Shown: positions 1 to 10,200 of the stretch, piece by piece
Layout: each line of letters opens with the position of its first letter
Position numbering within the stretch: position 1 is the first letter of the stretch
DNA from: Varroa destructor
Taxonomy: Eukaryota > Arthropoda > Arachnida > Mesostigmata > Varroidae
Assembly: GCF_002443255.2 (NCBI RefSeq)
Contig: NW_019211456.1
Span: forward strand, 48,048,486-48,112,485
Reading direction: 5' to 3'
DNA: 64,000 nt
The notes under the pieces: model-generated
Databases searched by the model: none
What the model was told of the DNA's origin: nothing
Seen by the model: the letters and a program-made list of their open reading frames with translations, nothing else
Made by a program: the position numbers and the translations under genes

Positions 1-724
1 AAACTAAAAAAAAACTTTTATATGCAATGTGGCGGGCTTACTGGAACAGTATAATGACAGGAGAACTACAAGTAGTAATAGCAACGGAACAGCACGGAGT
101 GCTGTAACTAATAACAGGGAGTAGTGCAATAAAATTATTAAACACCTGTTACGAATTGTAGGTGGGAACAAGAACTTAGGTAGGACGCGTTTGAATTCGT
201 TGCAAAAAGCAGTAGGACAGTGTAGGGTAGCTCCTGGTGTGAACACTCAATATGTTTAATACCTGTAATATGGATGGATATATCCATAAGCTTGTATTTG
301 TTGGTAAAAATTGTTGCGTGTTGAACCTGTGTAGTTGCGCACGTTGTTACTTAAATGTCAATATATGTATGGATAAGTTTAGGTAAGTCGGTCTGTAGAG
401 GAAACGCTGGAGTGAATACCCCATGGCTAGAAATCATTTTCATGTTTAAAACTACAGAAAACTATATTTATAATGAGTGGACTTTTGATGTAAATCGTAC
501 TACACGCGCTATGTGGATAACGCTGCCACTTTATTATCAATATTATATATTAAAGGGCCAACCAGGCTTGCTGCTCCATAAGTGACATGTGCGCTTAGTA
601 TTCATTTACATAGTGTAAAAGATAATATGAACACTGGCTGGCTCTCGTTGAAAAGTATGAAAACTTCTTTTGGAACAATATAGCGCATATAATATGTCGT
701 CAATTTCATTGCTGTAATTTCTAG
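1..724 (+). other. Lztr1: LZTR1 intron (3' part of an intron starting upstream)
   Basis: No Kelch blade or other LZTR1 segment can be read here in any frame, although more blades must lie upstream of the first exon seen. Open frames at 4-246 (-) and 355-585 (+) show no homology I recognise and look like chance ORFs. Confidence 0.8.
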
Positions 725-836
725 ACACCTATACGTGTTTGGTGGCACTGCTGACAGTATTCAAAGCAACGACCTGCATTCGTTTGATCTGGACGAGAAA
801 ATGTGGAGCGTGGTGGAACCTGCCACTAGCAGCGTC
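725..836 (+). CDS. Lztr1: LZTR1 exon, Kelch blade LYVFGG
   Basis: Acceptor TTTCTAG ends at 724 and donor GTAAGT starts at 837. One base completes a codon begun upstream, then 37 codons follow. The exon holds a Kelch blade with YVFGGTAD, a DLHSFDLD strand and the conserved tryptophan of KMWSVVEP. Confidence 0.93.
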
Positions 837-3800
837 GTAAGTAGCAGCGACTTAATCCTTCCGTTAGCATCAAGTGTGGATTGAAAAACGCACTCAAGTC
901 GTGGGCCGTTTTATTGACCCCTTATAATTCTGTCTGTTTACTTTTCGATCAATATCCATTATACAGACTCTCTAAGCCCTAAAGGCTAACACCACTTCGA
1001 TTTGCGCGTTAGGTTCCCTCGGGTCGCCTCTTTCATAGCGCAGCAGTTATTGGCGATGCTATGTACATCTTTGGAGGAACTAAGGATAACAATACCCGGT
1101 ATGAAAACTTTTTGAATATATACAATAATAATAATAGTAATAATCACAGTAATTATTATTATATTGGGTAATTGTGTTTAGAAAGTAAATGTTATAAGAG
1201 CCTTCGAAGTCTTGCTAGCTACAAATATCGTGTAGATGATTTTAGTTATTCAGAATGTTGATTACCTTCTTGTTTACCAGTGATATGTTGTCAGTCAAAA
1301 AGTTTCTTGAAAAAACGATGTCTTGAGGTATTTGAAGTAAGTTTTAAAGGAATTTAGGGTAATCTGCTGAAATCTGTAGAGTATAACAGATTACAAATAA
1401 ATTAAGTGTAAAAATTGATATGATTGCAGGTCGCGAGAGATGTATCGTTTTCAATTCTCGTCGCATCCGAAGTGCACCCTGCATGAAGACTTTAGCCGTC
1501 TTTTGCGGAATCGCTTGTTTTGCGACATTGAGTTTTTGGTAGGTCAAGAAGGTATCGTGGTACCTGCCCATATGGCATTCGTTGCAGCGAGGTCCACTTT
1601 CCTAAGGGAAAGAATTCTCAGGGCAAAGGTATTTATTTTTTTGTTATACACTCACCTGTTTTTCACCTTGTTTTTATTCCGATACATAGTAACTATACAT
1701 ATCTCATATAATAAAAGTTATCGATGCGTTTATCAATATGCATATAAATAGACCAAAAACTGTGTATTTTCGGTCTGAAATAGCAATCCGTGTGGATCAC
1801 CTAATTTTTGCGATCTTTAACTGATTTTAAGGAGGAACAGGAAGAACGGGCTTTGCTCGAAGGGAACGGACCAAGTGACACAAATACGTGTTCGATGCTT
1901 TCGGTCCGCCTTCCGGATGTACCCCCGGAGGCGTTTCAGCTAGTCCTTACGTACATTTACACTGACTGTATTGATCCCACTGATGGTGACGTCAGTCACA
2001 AATGGGAGCCAGGCTCTAACCATATCGTTTTGCTCATGATGCAGGTACTTGTTTGTTGAAACAGATTAGTCTTTACTATTTTGTTCCATATGATATGCAC
2101 CCATATCTACTATACAATAGATACCATTCAGGTGTATGGTAGGGTTTCCAGGTGATTACATGCCCTCAAACCATCTAACTCATATACGGCTTTATCGTTT
2201 TGTGATATAGGTATATCGCTTATCAGTAGAGTTTCAGATGCGACAGCTGGAACAGCTCACGGTGCAGTACCTTGAAGCAGCTATCAAGCACCGTAATGTT
2301 CTTCTAGCATTGCAAAATGCCTCACAGCTTAAACTCGACTCGATTAAGGTTAGTGAAAGCGTTACAGTTCAAAAGTATAGCTTATGCTGTTCTTCAAGGA
2401 CGTTATGGTAAAATAAAAATATGTTGAGACTGTTATAAACTCAAACCCTTCATTTTACGAGCTGTCGAATCAGTTGGACCAAACTGATCCAATACACAGA
2501 TACTTAATCAAAACGCACAGATAGAAACATATTTAAATAGTGAAGGTTAATTATCTAATATGACGCTAAGTGATATCATCGGTGCTGCTCTTGCGTTACA
2601 GGAGTTTTGTTTACGTTTCATTGTGAAGGAATGTAATTATAACCAGATAGTTATGTCCAAAGAGTTTGAGACCATTTCACAACCTCTCATGGTCGAAATT
2701 ATTAGACGGTAAGCTGCTTAATACAGAATAGAATACTACTGCTATAAGCTAACAAGTACTATTAGTTGACCTTTAGGATATTTGTACATTTTTAATTTAC
2801 TTTATTTTTCTTAGGCAGTGTATGACTTGAGTTTAAAACTGAAATGTAGATGTAGACTTTCAAACGAAATTCGTTAGGTTTTGGAGATAAATTGACTAAA
2901 AGGGCTTTGTGGCAAATTTTAACTAGCGTCTTCAATTTTTTTTATTCGTTTTTTTATTACTTCCAGTTTAATTGAATGTAACTGTCGCGTAGACTGTTGT
3001 TTGCATGAAATGAGGAATTTCCGTTTGATTTTCAGACGTCAAGCACCTCCTCATCGGGGTCCTATGATAAGTGGTGGAGTTTCGGGAAACAGCCTTGTAG
3101 GAGGAGGAAGTAGTGGCAGCAAGGGAGGGCCCGATGGGACAGTGTCGTCGTCATCTACTGCAACAAGTGCTGCTAGTGGTGGTAGTGCGGCCGGAGGTGC
3201 TGGGAGCGGGGGTTCGAACCTGGAGCAGGACATGGCTGCCCTTCTTCGAGAGGTGGGCGGGCCTGGTGGAGATTTTACAGACATCACCCTTATGCTAGAT
3301 GGGCAGCCCGTTAGGGCTCACAAGTGTATTCTCGCCGCCAGGTTTGTATGGTTCTACACATATACATCTACGATAAGGATGCTATCGCTAAAAAAAATTG
3401 CTCAAGGGTCGTCTGCCAACAGTATCCAAGAGCTGGAGGATGCCCCCACTCCGGCTGGCTGAGTGAGTTTAATGACGAGCACCTGAAGACATCTTTGAGG
3501 AAATTTTGAAGAAATAGAATTTAACCAAAAGGTGTGCTACAGGCATACAAACGTCGTTGACCACCTAAAGTTTTTTTAGGTCTACACGAAGTCTTAGAGC
3601 TTGGATACCCCATTGATTCTCTCAATTCAATAAGAAATTACAGCTTTACGCTACATTTCAACATCTACGTTTTAAGTATCATACAATCACAATTACCGAT
3701 TTTTGCACGGAATGGGTGGCTCCTGGAGAAACCAAGGCGCGGGGCCTAACAGGACCTTTATTCGAACGAATCTTTGCTGTCCGTTTGGGGGATTGGAAGG

Positions 3801-6001
3801 ACCTGATTCGATGGCCATTACTTCCTATTAACCATACAGTTGATAAAAAAGTTTATTTGGTTTAGTTATATCAAACTATCTAAACTAGTCAAGAGAAGAG
3901 ACCTGAAAAGCGAGGTCAGATTATTTTGCTTCATGACAATGCAAAACCACACGTTATGAAGATCGTCAATGCTCCTGAATTTCACATGAAAGGCTGTTGC
4001 AATTTTTGTATTTTTAAAATCATTCCCGTCATTTCCACACAGTCACCTTTGTTGCCTTACCTTCGACGCGGGCTAAAAACTTAAAATGTTGCTAGAAAAC
4101 TTCGAGATAAAATCCGCTACTTTCTAGTGAGGAGGTGTGTATTATTAAAAGAAAAGAAACCAGAGAGTCATGAATAGTAACAGTGGATACATAACGTTAT
4201 AACTTACTGTTACAAGAATAAAAACGTGATGTTATATTAAGTGATTTAAGCTTCTATCTAATTTTTAATTAATTTTTATTTAATTTAAGTCTAATTTTAT
4301 AGTGGCTTATTTCCTATTATTTACTTACCATTGGCTCGGGGTAGCTGTTAAGCTTAGGTAGTGATTTTAATAATGATTGTTTGTTTCATGTTGGCAGGTG
4401 TTCGTACTTCGAAGCCATGTTCCGCTCGTTCATGCCTTCAGATAACGTTGTGAATGTCGCGATCGGCGAGATGGTTCCTTCTGCGCAAGCGTTTCACACT
4501 TTGCTCAGGTTTGTAACGAAGACTATGCTGATGGTAGGAACCTATTTATTTCGCCAATGACTATGTTGCGTTTAAATGTTGTTGCATTGCTAATCTCTTG
4601 AATGATCTTCACATTCATCCTTCGCGCATCATCAGCGCGGCTTCTCGGGTAGAGGTAAAACTTCGCTTCTGTCGCCTATGTGCCAGTAAAGAAGCCATAT
4701 TAAATTCACATTTTATAATAAATAATCATAATTACATTGCAGTCATACTACAATTGAATAAAGCAAGTGCACGATGACATAACACGATGCGCACATTAAA
4801 TCATGACTGATATTTAGCTGTTTTTTGTAACCTAGTCGAGTAGAGTAATATAGACGTTTGTCTCTCGATAACGGCAACTCGATTTTAGCTTAATCTATGT
4901 TCATATTCTTGAATCTCATTGTATATTTCACATTCGTTTTTGTCATGGCATCGTCTAAAGGTAGTCTATCAGTTAAAAGGGCAGATGTCTTTATATTTAA
5001 CAGATTTATTTACCATGGATCGGTGGACATGCCTCCGGAGGATTCGCTTTACCTCTTTTCGGCACCGTATTTTTACGGTTTTGCGAATAATCGCCTACAG
5101 GCAGCCTGTAAGCAGAACCTCGAAAGGAATGTCACTACAGACAACGTCATTCAGGTTGGTTTGTCGATTCGTGAATTTATTTATGATTTTAGGACTCCGT
5201 TTTGTCCTTTTCGTCAGCTATCTTAATCCATGTGATCATGATGCAGTCATCTTTGGATGAATAAAAGGACATGTGGGAAAGAAACATAATTTATTATCTT
5301 ACTTAAAGCTTTGTTTTAAAACTGACGCAAAAAACAAGCGTGCGTTACATTGTACTAAATGATTACTAATATGGTAACGCAATGGGCATCTTTATGGGTA
5401 TTGCTAGGTTCTGGAAGCCGCCGATAAAATCCAGGCGGTGGATATGAAAAAACATGCTCTTTCGCTGATCGTGAAACAGTACCCGCGTGTGGCCAAGGTA
5501 AGAAGAGGTAGTATTGGATCGCCACTTAACGTATCCAACTGTTTGCATCATTGATGGGTACACCATTTTGATTTTTATTTATCCCACATAAAAAAATGTG
5601 TGCATCTTAGCTCTTTTTTCAGTTACTGGAAGCCCCGCCTACCTTAAGCCATTACTGATAATTTTCGACGTGCTTGGTTTTGCTTGCATTCTTACTAGGT
5701 GTCCCGCCTGCGTCAGCTGTCGCGCCATTTACTGTTGGCCATTCTCGATGCTCTGGCCGACGATATGGCTCGTTCAGGTGGCAAACTCCGACCGGACATC
5801 AGCTATTCAAATCTATGCGGAACGGAAGGCGGAGTTGGAGCCAGTAGTAACTGTGCCAGTAGCGGTGCAAGCGTCAATGGGAGTATAGCATCAGGCTCCA
5901 ACTATTATTATTATACGCCTCAGCAGCAAGCATCGTCTGGTAGCAGTGGTGCGCACACCAGCTATTACCAGTTGGAGCACCTGGCTAGCAATCGGGACTG
6001 A
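725..6001 (+). CDS. Lztr1: LZTR1 orthologue, 3' part (exons joined, 5' end outside window)
   Basis: Eleven exons, all with GT-AG introns, join without frame breaks: 725-836, 1013-1098, 1430-1628, 1832-2044, 2211-2348, 2602-2708, 3036-3341, 4398-4508, 5004-5154, 5408-5497, 5699-6001. They encode 604 residues plus TGA. Order: two Kelch blades (residues about 1-65, LYVFGG and MYIFGG), BTB1 (77-203), BACK1 (204-285), a Gly/Ser-rich linker (286-350), BTB2 (351-474), BACK2 (475-545) and a low-complexity tail. Motifs such as [37 protein letters not shown] and CKQNLE are near-identical to vertebrate LZTR1. In that family the protein is a substrate adaptor of the CUL3 ubiquitin ligase and directs RAS-family GTPases (RIT1, MRAS, RAS) to ubiquitination at internal membranes, damping MAPK signalling. 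That role here is inferred from homology. The first exon here begins with one base of a split codon, so upstream Kelch exons are missing from the window. No lesion is seen. Confidence 0.95.
1013..1098 (+). CDS. Lztr1: LZTR1 exon, last Kelch blade
   Basis: Acceptor GCGTTAG, donor GTATGA. It encodes [20 protein letters not shown], the final Kelch blade, and ends with two bases of an arginine codon completed in the next exon. Confidence 0.95.
1430..1628 (+). CDS. Lztr1: LZTR1 exon, Kelch end and start of BTB1
   Basis: Acceptor TTGCAG, donor GTATTT (weak consensus). It encodes [20 protein letters not shown] and FCDIEFLVG, then [19 protein letters not shown], the first half of BTB1. In-frame read-through of the donor continues open for a further 120 bases, but that part has no homology to LZTR1. 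Confidence 0.95.
1832..2044 (+). CDS. Lztr1: LZTR1 exon, second half of BTB1
   Basis: The exon follows a TTTTAAG acceptor, a less favoured trinucleotide, and ends at donor GTACTT. It opens with an acidic EEQEE stretch, as in the vertebrate protein. Then come [19 protein letters not shown] and NHIVLLMMQ, the alpha helices of BTB1. The frame is unbroken for 71 codons. Confidence 0.92.
2211..2348 (+). CDS. Lztr1: LZTR1 exon, BTB1 end and BACK1
   Basis: Acceptor GATATAG, donor GTTAGT, 46 codons. [20 protein letters not shown] is the typical end of a BTB fold. [20 protein letters not shown] starts the BACK helices. Confidence 0.94.
2602..2708 (+). CDS. Lztr1: LZTR1 exon, BACK1
   Basis: Acceptor GTTACAG, donor GTAAGC. 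It encodes [21 protein letters not shown] and PLMVEIIRR, which align to the vertebrate BACK1 segment. It ends with two bases of an arginine codon. Confidence 0.94.
3036..3341 (+). CDS. Lztr1: LZTR1 exon, Gly/Ser linker and start of BTB2
   Basis: Acceptor TTTCAG, donor GTTTGT. The first two thirds encode a Gly/Ser/Ala-rich linker of about 65 residues. [13 protein letters not shown] and [20 protein letters not shown] follow, the opening strand and helix of BTB2. The linker is GC-rich against its AT-rich surroundings and is longer than in vertebrate LZTR1. Confidence 0.93.
3600..4165 (+). mobile_element. Decayed mariner transposase fragment in an LZTR1 intron
   Basis: In the intron between exons 7 and 8, forward-strand frames read a broken mariner catalytic domain. 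EWVAPGE is followed by the counterpart of the SVWWD strand, then [20 protein letters not shown] at about 3896-3956. The last motif is the second catalytic aspartate region (HDNARPH) of the D,D34D transposases. Stops (for example just before SQEKRP) and frame shifts separate the pieces, and the N-terminal helix-turn-helix region is not recognisable. It lies in the same orientation as the host gene and cannot encode an active enzyme. Confidence 0.8.
4398..4508 (+). CDS. Lztr1: LZTR1 exon, BTB2 core
   Basis: Acceptor TTGGCAG, donor GTTTGT. It encodes [33 protein letters not shown], the most conserved part of the second BTB. The reading phase agrees with both neighbours. Confidence 0.95.
5004..5154 (+). 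CDS. Lztr1: LZTR1 exon, BTB2 end
   Basis: Acceptor TTAACAG, donor GTTGGT. It encodes [19 protein letters not shown] and [17 protein letters not shown], nearly identical to the vertebrate protein. Confidence 0.95.
5408..5497 (+). CDS. Lztr1: LZTR1 exon, BACK2
   Basis: Acceptor TTGCTAG, donor GTAAGA, 30 codons. [20 protein letters not shown] begins the second BACK domain and PRVAK closes the exon. Confidence 0.94.
5699..6001 (+). CDS. Lztr1: LZTR1 last exon, BACK2 end and C-terminal tail
   Basis: Acceptor TTACTAG, then 100 codons and TGA at 5999-6001. [20 protein letters not shown] ends BACK2. The remaining 70 or so residues ([23 protein letters not shown]) form a Ser/Gly/Tyr-rich low-complexity tail longer than that of vertebrate LZTR1. 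I accept it as coding because the frame stays open to one stop and codons are less AT-rich than the flank. Confidence 0.93.
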   Translation: MSRLRQLSRHLLLAILDALADDMARSGGKLRPDISYSNLCGTEGGVGASSNCASSGASVNGSIASGSNYYYYTPQQQASSGSSGAHTSYYQLEHLASNRD

Positions 6002-6092
6002 ATTATTGCTACGACGCCTCCCTGTATCCATATAAAAACTTTATAGTCGATTGATTCATCACCGAGTGCTGTCGCTAAACTAGCTCGAATAT

Positions 6093-6120
6093 AAGGCCGT
6101 TTCGCTGTGAAACGGCCCTT
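6093..6120 (+). promoter_or_regulatory. Perfect 9-bp GC-rich stem-loop in LZTR1 3' UTR
   Basis: GGCCGTTTC at 6095-6103 pairs with GAAACGGCC at 6109-6117 across a five-base loop, and AA/TT can extend the stem past one bulged C. It starts about 95 bases after the stop codon. The structure is seen in the sequence; a role in mRNA stability or processing is only an inference. Confidence 0.5.
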
Positions 6121-6781
6121 AGAGAAACGTAAATTCAGTTAAGACAATAACGGCGATTAGCTACGAACTCGACTCAATTTTGCGCGTATAGACCTCGGAC
6201 AACTGCTAATTTTGTTTTTAGGCATATTTCTACAAAAATATTTAGTACTAAAAGTGAAGGCGTTGGGTCGCTGTCTTCCAAGCAGATGAAAAAGAATGGG
6301 AACTGGCCAATATGTGGAAAATTCAGTTGAAAAGATAGCTGAATAGTGGTCAGACAATAGCGTGCAGGAATAGATTGTCTAACGCGACAACTAACAATTA
6401 TATCGATTACGTATAAAGGATGTTGTGAAGAGACGAGGATAACATCAGCTCTGTTCGGTAGTTTGTGCTCTAGACATGACGACAAGAACAGGCTACGCGA
6501 AATGTTCCGTTGCATTTTTCGTGCATTTGTGACCTACCCTTTTGGACATCAGTGGGATCGCCGTCAATAGAGTAAGCAATAGAAGAAAGGCAGCAAAGTA
6601 TTTTGGCTGGATGACTCTGCATAACGCCCATGGGAAACGTGGTGCTGCTCTTGGTTTTAAATTGCTCTTTTGGTCCACGGTTTCGTTAACATAACCACCG
6701 AAAAGGAAATTAGAGTTAGTGTCTTTAAAAAAAAACGTATATATACAAACATGTATATGAGGAGATAATTAAAGGGACATC

Positions 6782-6787
6782 AATAAA
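6782..6787 (+). terminator. Candidate polyadenylation signal AATAAA for LZTR1
   Basis: First canonical AATAAA downstream of the stop codon, giving a 3' UTR of about 0.8 kb. A weaker ATTAAA sits at 6768. The alternative AATAAA is at 7228-7233. In AT-rich DNA such hexamers occur by chance. Confidence 0.3.
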
Positions 6788-7227
6788 GCAAAGCAACTGG
6801 AATGCTGGTTCTAACATAGGGGCGTACTTCATGTGTGCACCTGAACTATTCGAGGCAGCAGTCAATAAGACGAAGCAGTTAACCTTTGCTAGTATCATTG
6901 CCATAGTATTACGAACTAATTTTGTGCAGTCTATTTTTAGAGGCAATGATACGCCATGGTTGAATCATGATATTTAAACGGTGACCTACACAGCGGTATT
7001 GGTAAATATAAGTAGAAATTAGATACTTAAATTGTTATGTTGAATTTCTAAATCTAGCATCACGTAACATAACAAGAAACGAAATGAAAAGAACAAAAAA
7101 CAGAGGCTGTTTTAAAATGATAACTGCAGTGATCTGTATTGCCAATAATTGTTGTCTGTTATATTATTGACATAAACAGATTTAGCTATAATTATCATAT
7201 TGATGTACTTTGAATAGGAAAGTTATA

Positions 7228-7233
7228 AATAAA
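7228..7233 (+). terminator. Alternative polyadenylation signal AATAAA
   Basis: Second canonical hexamer after the stop codon, in an AT-rich stretch. It would give a 3' UTR of about 1.2 kb. Confidence 0.2.
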
Positions 7234-10200
7234 GAAAGTTCATGTATTTATATCATTTACATGTAGCGTAATCTTTATCAAAATTCCAAAAAAGGGGAAA
7301 AGAATTGATTCGATCTTATTTGATTCGTTAGATTAACACTAAACGTACTGGCACTTGCAGAGCTATACCAATCGTGATTAATGATCGTAAATTAATCGTA
7401 GTTTTAAATTCAGTGCCGATAATATCTGAATCTCTAGAAAAATAAGAACAGTCAAAGTGACCACCAGTGGTAAGTTGTATGTTTATAAATAAATATTTAA
7501 GCTCATAACTTTATTAAAAGGTCTGGAACGAGTCAAAATTTGTAAATATTGGGTCGTTCAGTATACCACACGCGAAACCCTAAGCTCATATGTCCGAAAC
7601 ACGCTATTTTTTAGTGCTGCGGTATTTGGTAACTTTGCTTTGTTTTCAATTCACACTTATGTTTAGATATCGCCGAATGAGCTATGCATCCGGTGAAGTA
7701 TTAAATATTAAAAACATCGTGAGTCGGTTTCAACAACTGTAAAAAAGGATTTCTGAAATCCATATTGAATCTGGTTGAGGCTTCGATCAGAAGGTAACTG
7801 TGACAAACATGCATAAGTACACGGATGTTGGCACTCAGATAGATGTGAAAATATAAGCCTTTTGTCATCCATTATACTGACCTGACATTGCTCTCGTCAG
7901 AATTTTTGTCAAGATGTTTTTCATGAGAAAATTGTTTAAATCTCAACATAGTAGTAATTGTTTTTCGACTCTATAAGCTCTTAGCCTCCAAATCCAGACA
8001 ATCGTGGAGTAAATAAGTTACCATCGAAGTGGTAGAAGGCCATACATAATAATGGTGCTTATTCCAATTGAAATGAAAGTACAGTGTTTTCGAAAAATGA
8101 GATTATTATGTTCTATAAGTGCTGTTCCTTCCTAGACTGCAGATTTAATAGAGATAAAACTTGTAAAGCAAAACGTTCGCTGTGCAGCTCTGCGTATGAT
8201 GGCGACGTTCAGCACACGCTTGAAAGCCGCATAACCGATTTCGAGGCCTTAATACCTAAGCACACTTCTGAACCACTCCAATTCCCTTTCATATCATGAT
8301 TGGACATGTCATTTTATGAAAAAGCGCTTCTTATAGAATCTGGCCAAAAAATTTGCCAGGAACTGAATGTGACAGAGCGGCCAGTCAATGCAAGTACAGG
8401 CTGCGGCTGAAGGTGAAAGCACAGAACTGGCTATCTTGTCGTATCTCATTTCAAAGATGGAAAGTGAGCAGAGGTATTTCAGTCTTTAAAATGCTGAAAT
8501 TTCACATTACAGGCAAGTATCTTTGTCATGAAACCTATATGGGCATAAGACATTCCTTCTCCAGTAAAGAAAAACATCCTGGAACACGGCTTGCACATGG
8601 TCGAACAAACGACCAGTAAAATTTCGATTTACCTCTTTTAGTCAGTATTATTGAATAATCGGAGCAAGGTTATAACAAAGATTCAAATAATGTGAAATAA
8701 TTTCTATTCAAATACTATTTGTTTATTCATATAAATAAAGATTTTTATGTAAAAAAGTTGCTAAAGAAGATAATTGTTTCTTTATTTAATCATTGCTGTC
8801 ATATCCTGTATATCTAAAGAGGTTAATGAAGTAATACTAAAAAAACTGAAAAAGTTGAAGGAACGTAGACCGTTTATGAGGGTAAAATGACTGAAGTGAA
8901 GTTCAATAGAACAATACAGATGACTAAAACTGGAGAATAAGGGCAGGTCAACGGCGATACACTAACGCTGGCTTTAGACTGCTACTTCAGGCCAAGCCGG
9001 TTTCTCCTCGCTTTAACTTAGATCCTGAAAATGATCAAAATAGTGTTGGATAGCGTCCAGTGTATGCAAGCAGTATGGATTACACCCGATAAATATTTAT
9101 TATTGTCAGCGCGTATATGTAAAATAGGCGAATATTACATATGTGTGGCACTACTCGTCACCGAAAGAATTAAGTAATAACAACCTCCTTGCTTCGATAT
9201 GAATTACTATCATAGTTTTTTGACAGTAATTTTAGATACACTGCTAAGAGAATGGCTTTTGTCGGGAAGAGAAGGCTATGGTACTGTGGAAGCTTTCTTG
9301 CTTGTCCCGATAACTTAAATACAATAGTCCCGGCTATAAAACAAATACACCAACGGGAAGTTAGTCATTGGGGTATTTAGCCTAATACAGCACAAAAACT
9401 CACAGACCTCTTTTATCAAAACCGAATCAAGTAATTTCCTCAACTTGAATAGTAAGTAAGTTTAGGTTTTTGTGAAGTGACTAAAAACATAATGATGTCA
9501 TATATTCGTGCGTTAGGCATATTATGTTTAAAACAGGTGCTTCATTAGCCAAGTTGTATTCATTTATATAAGTTGTACTCCATTTTATCTTCAAGTTGCT
9601 AGCCACGCTGGACATTAAGAGAAGTCTGCTTGTGGAGCTACGATTTAAAATATAAGCTAGAGATTCTCTTTAATTAATTTTTTATTTATTATCAGTAGCG
9701 TATCGTCCAGTAAAACGTAATTCCTTTTGCTGAAAAAAAGAGTTTGTCATAAAGTAGCCCAATTGGCGATTACGATTCGCTTCTGTCACCCATTTTGAAA
9801 AAATCTATATAGCTGGTTGAATAATATTAAGAGTGGCTATTTATTTCTAACTGTTTGACGTTCATAGTATTAGAGTAGCCTGGTCATTTTGTTTTTCATA
9901 TTAAAGTTGTCTATTGGTAAACGTGGTGTTTTAGATTGTTGAGTAGATAATAAAAATAGTTCCTTACTTATGTTGTTTGCTGTAGTAAAGGCGAGGAGCG
10001 TCATTTTCGTCCGGGTGCTTAACTGGATGCTGTGTTTTGATATGTAAATCTTTCTGCATTATTGTCTTCGCTTGGCTCTGCTACGTTTCATATAGCACTC
10101 AAACAGTTATATCTACTGAAACCATGAGGGTACTGCTAGGATCTACTTAGAAGCTGCAATATGTTATAACACATCGATTAACCTCTTTAAGTTATTAGGC

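Larger units (their letters stand above)
6002..6787 (+). other. Lztr1: Probable LZTR1 3' UTR
   Basis: Sequence after the TGA up to the first forward AATAAA at 6782-6787. It contains the hairpin at 6093-6120. No open frame here has recognisable homology. The true 3' end could be the later AATAAA at 7228. Confidence 0.4.

Noticed and set aside
4..246. 80-residue reverse-strand open frame at the window edge
   Set aside because: Leucine-rich read of AT-rich intron sequence, no homology, and it lies in an LZTR1 intron.
3051..3287. Open frame on the reverse strand opposite LZTR1 exon 7
   Set aside because: It is the shadow of the Gly/Ser-rich linker; Pro/Leu/Ala content follows from the complementary codons.
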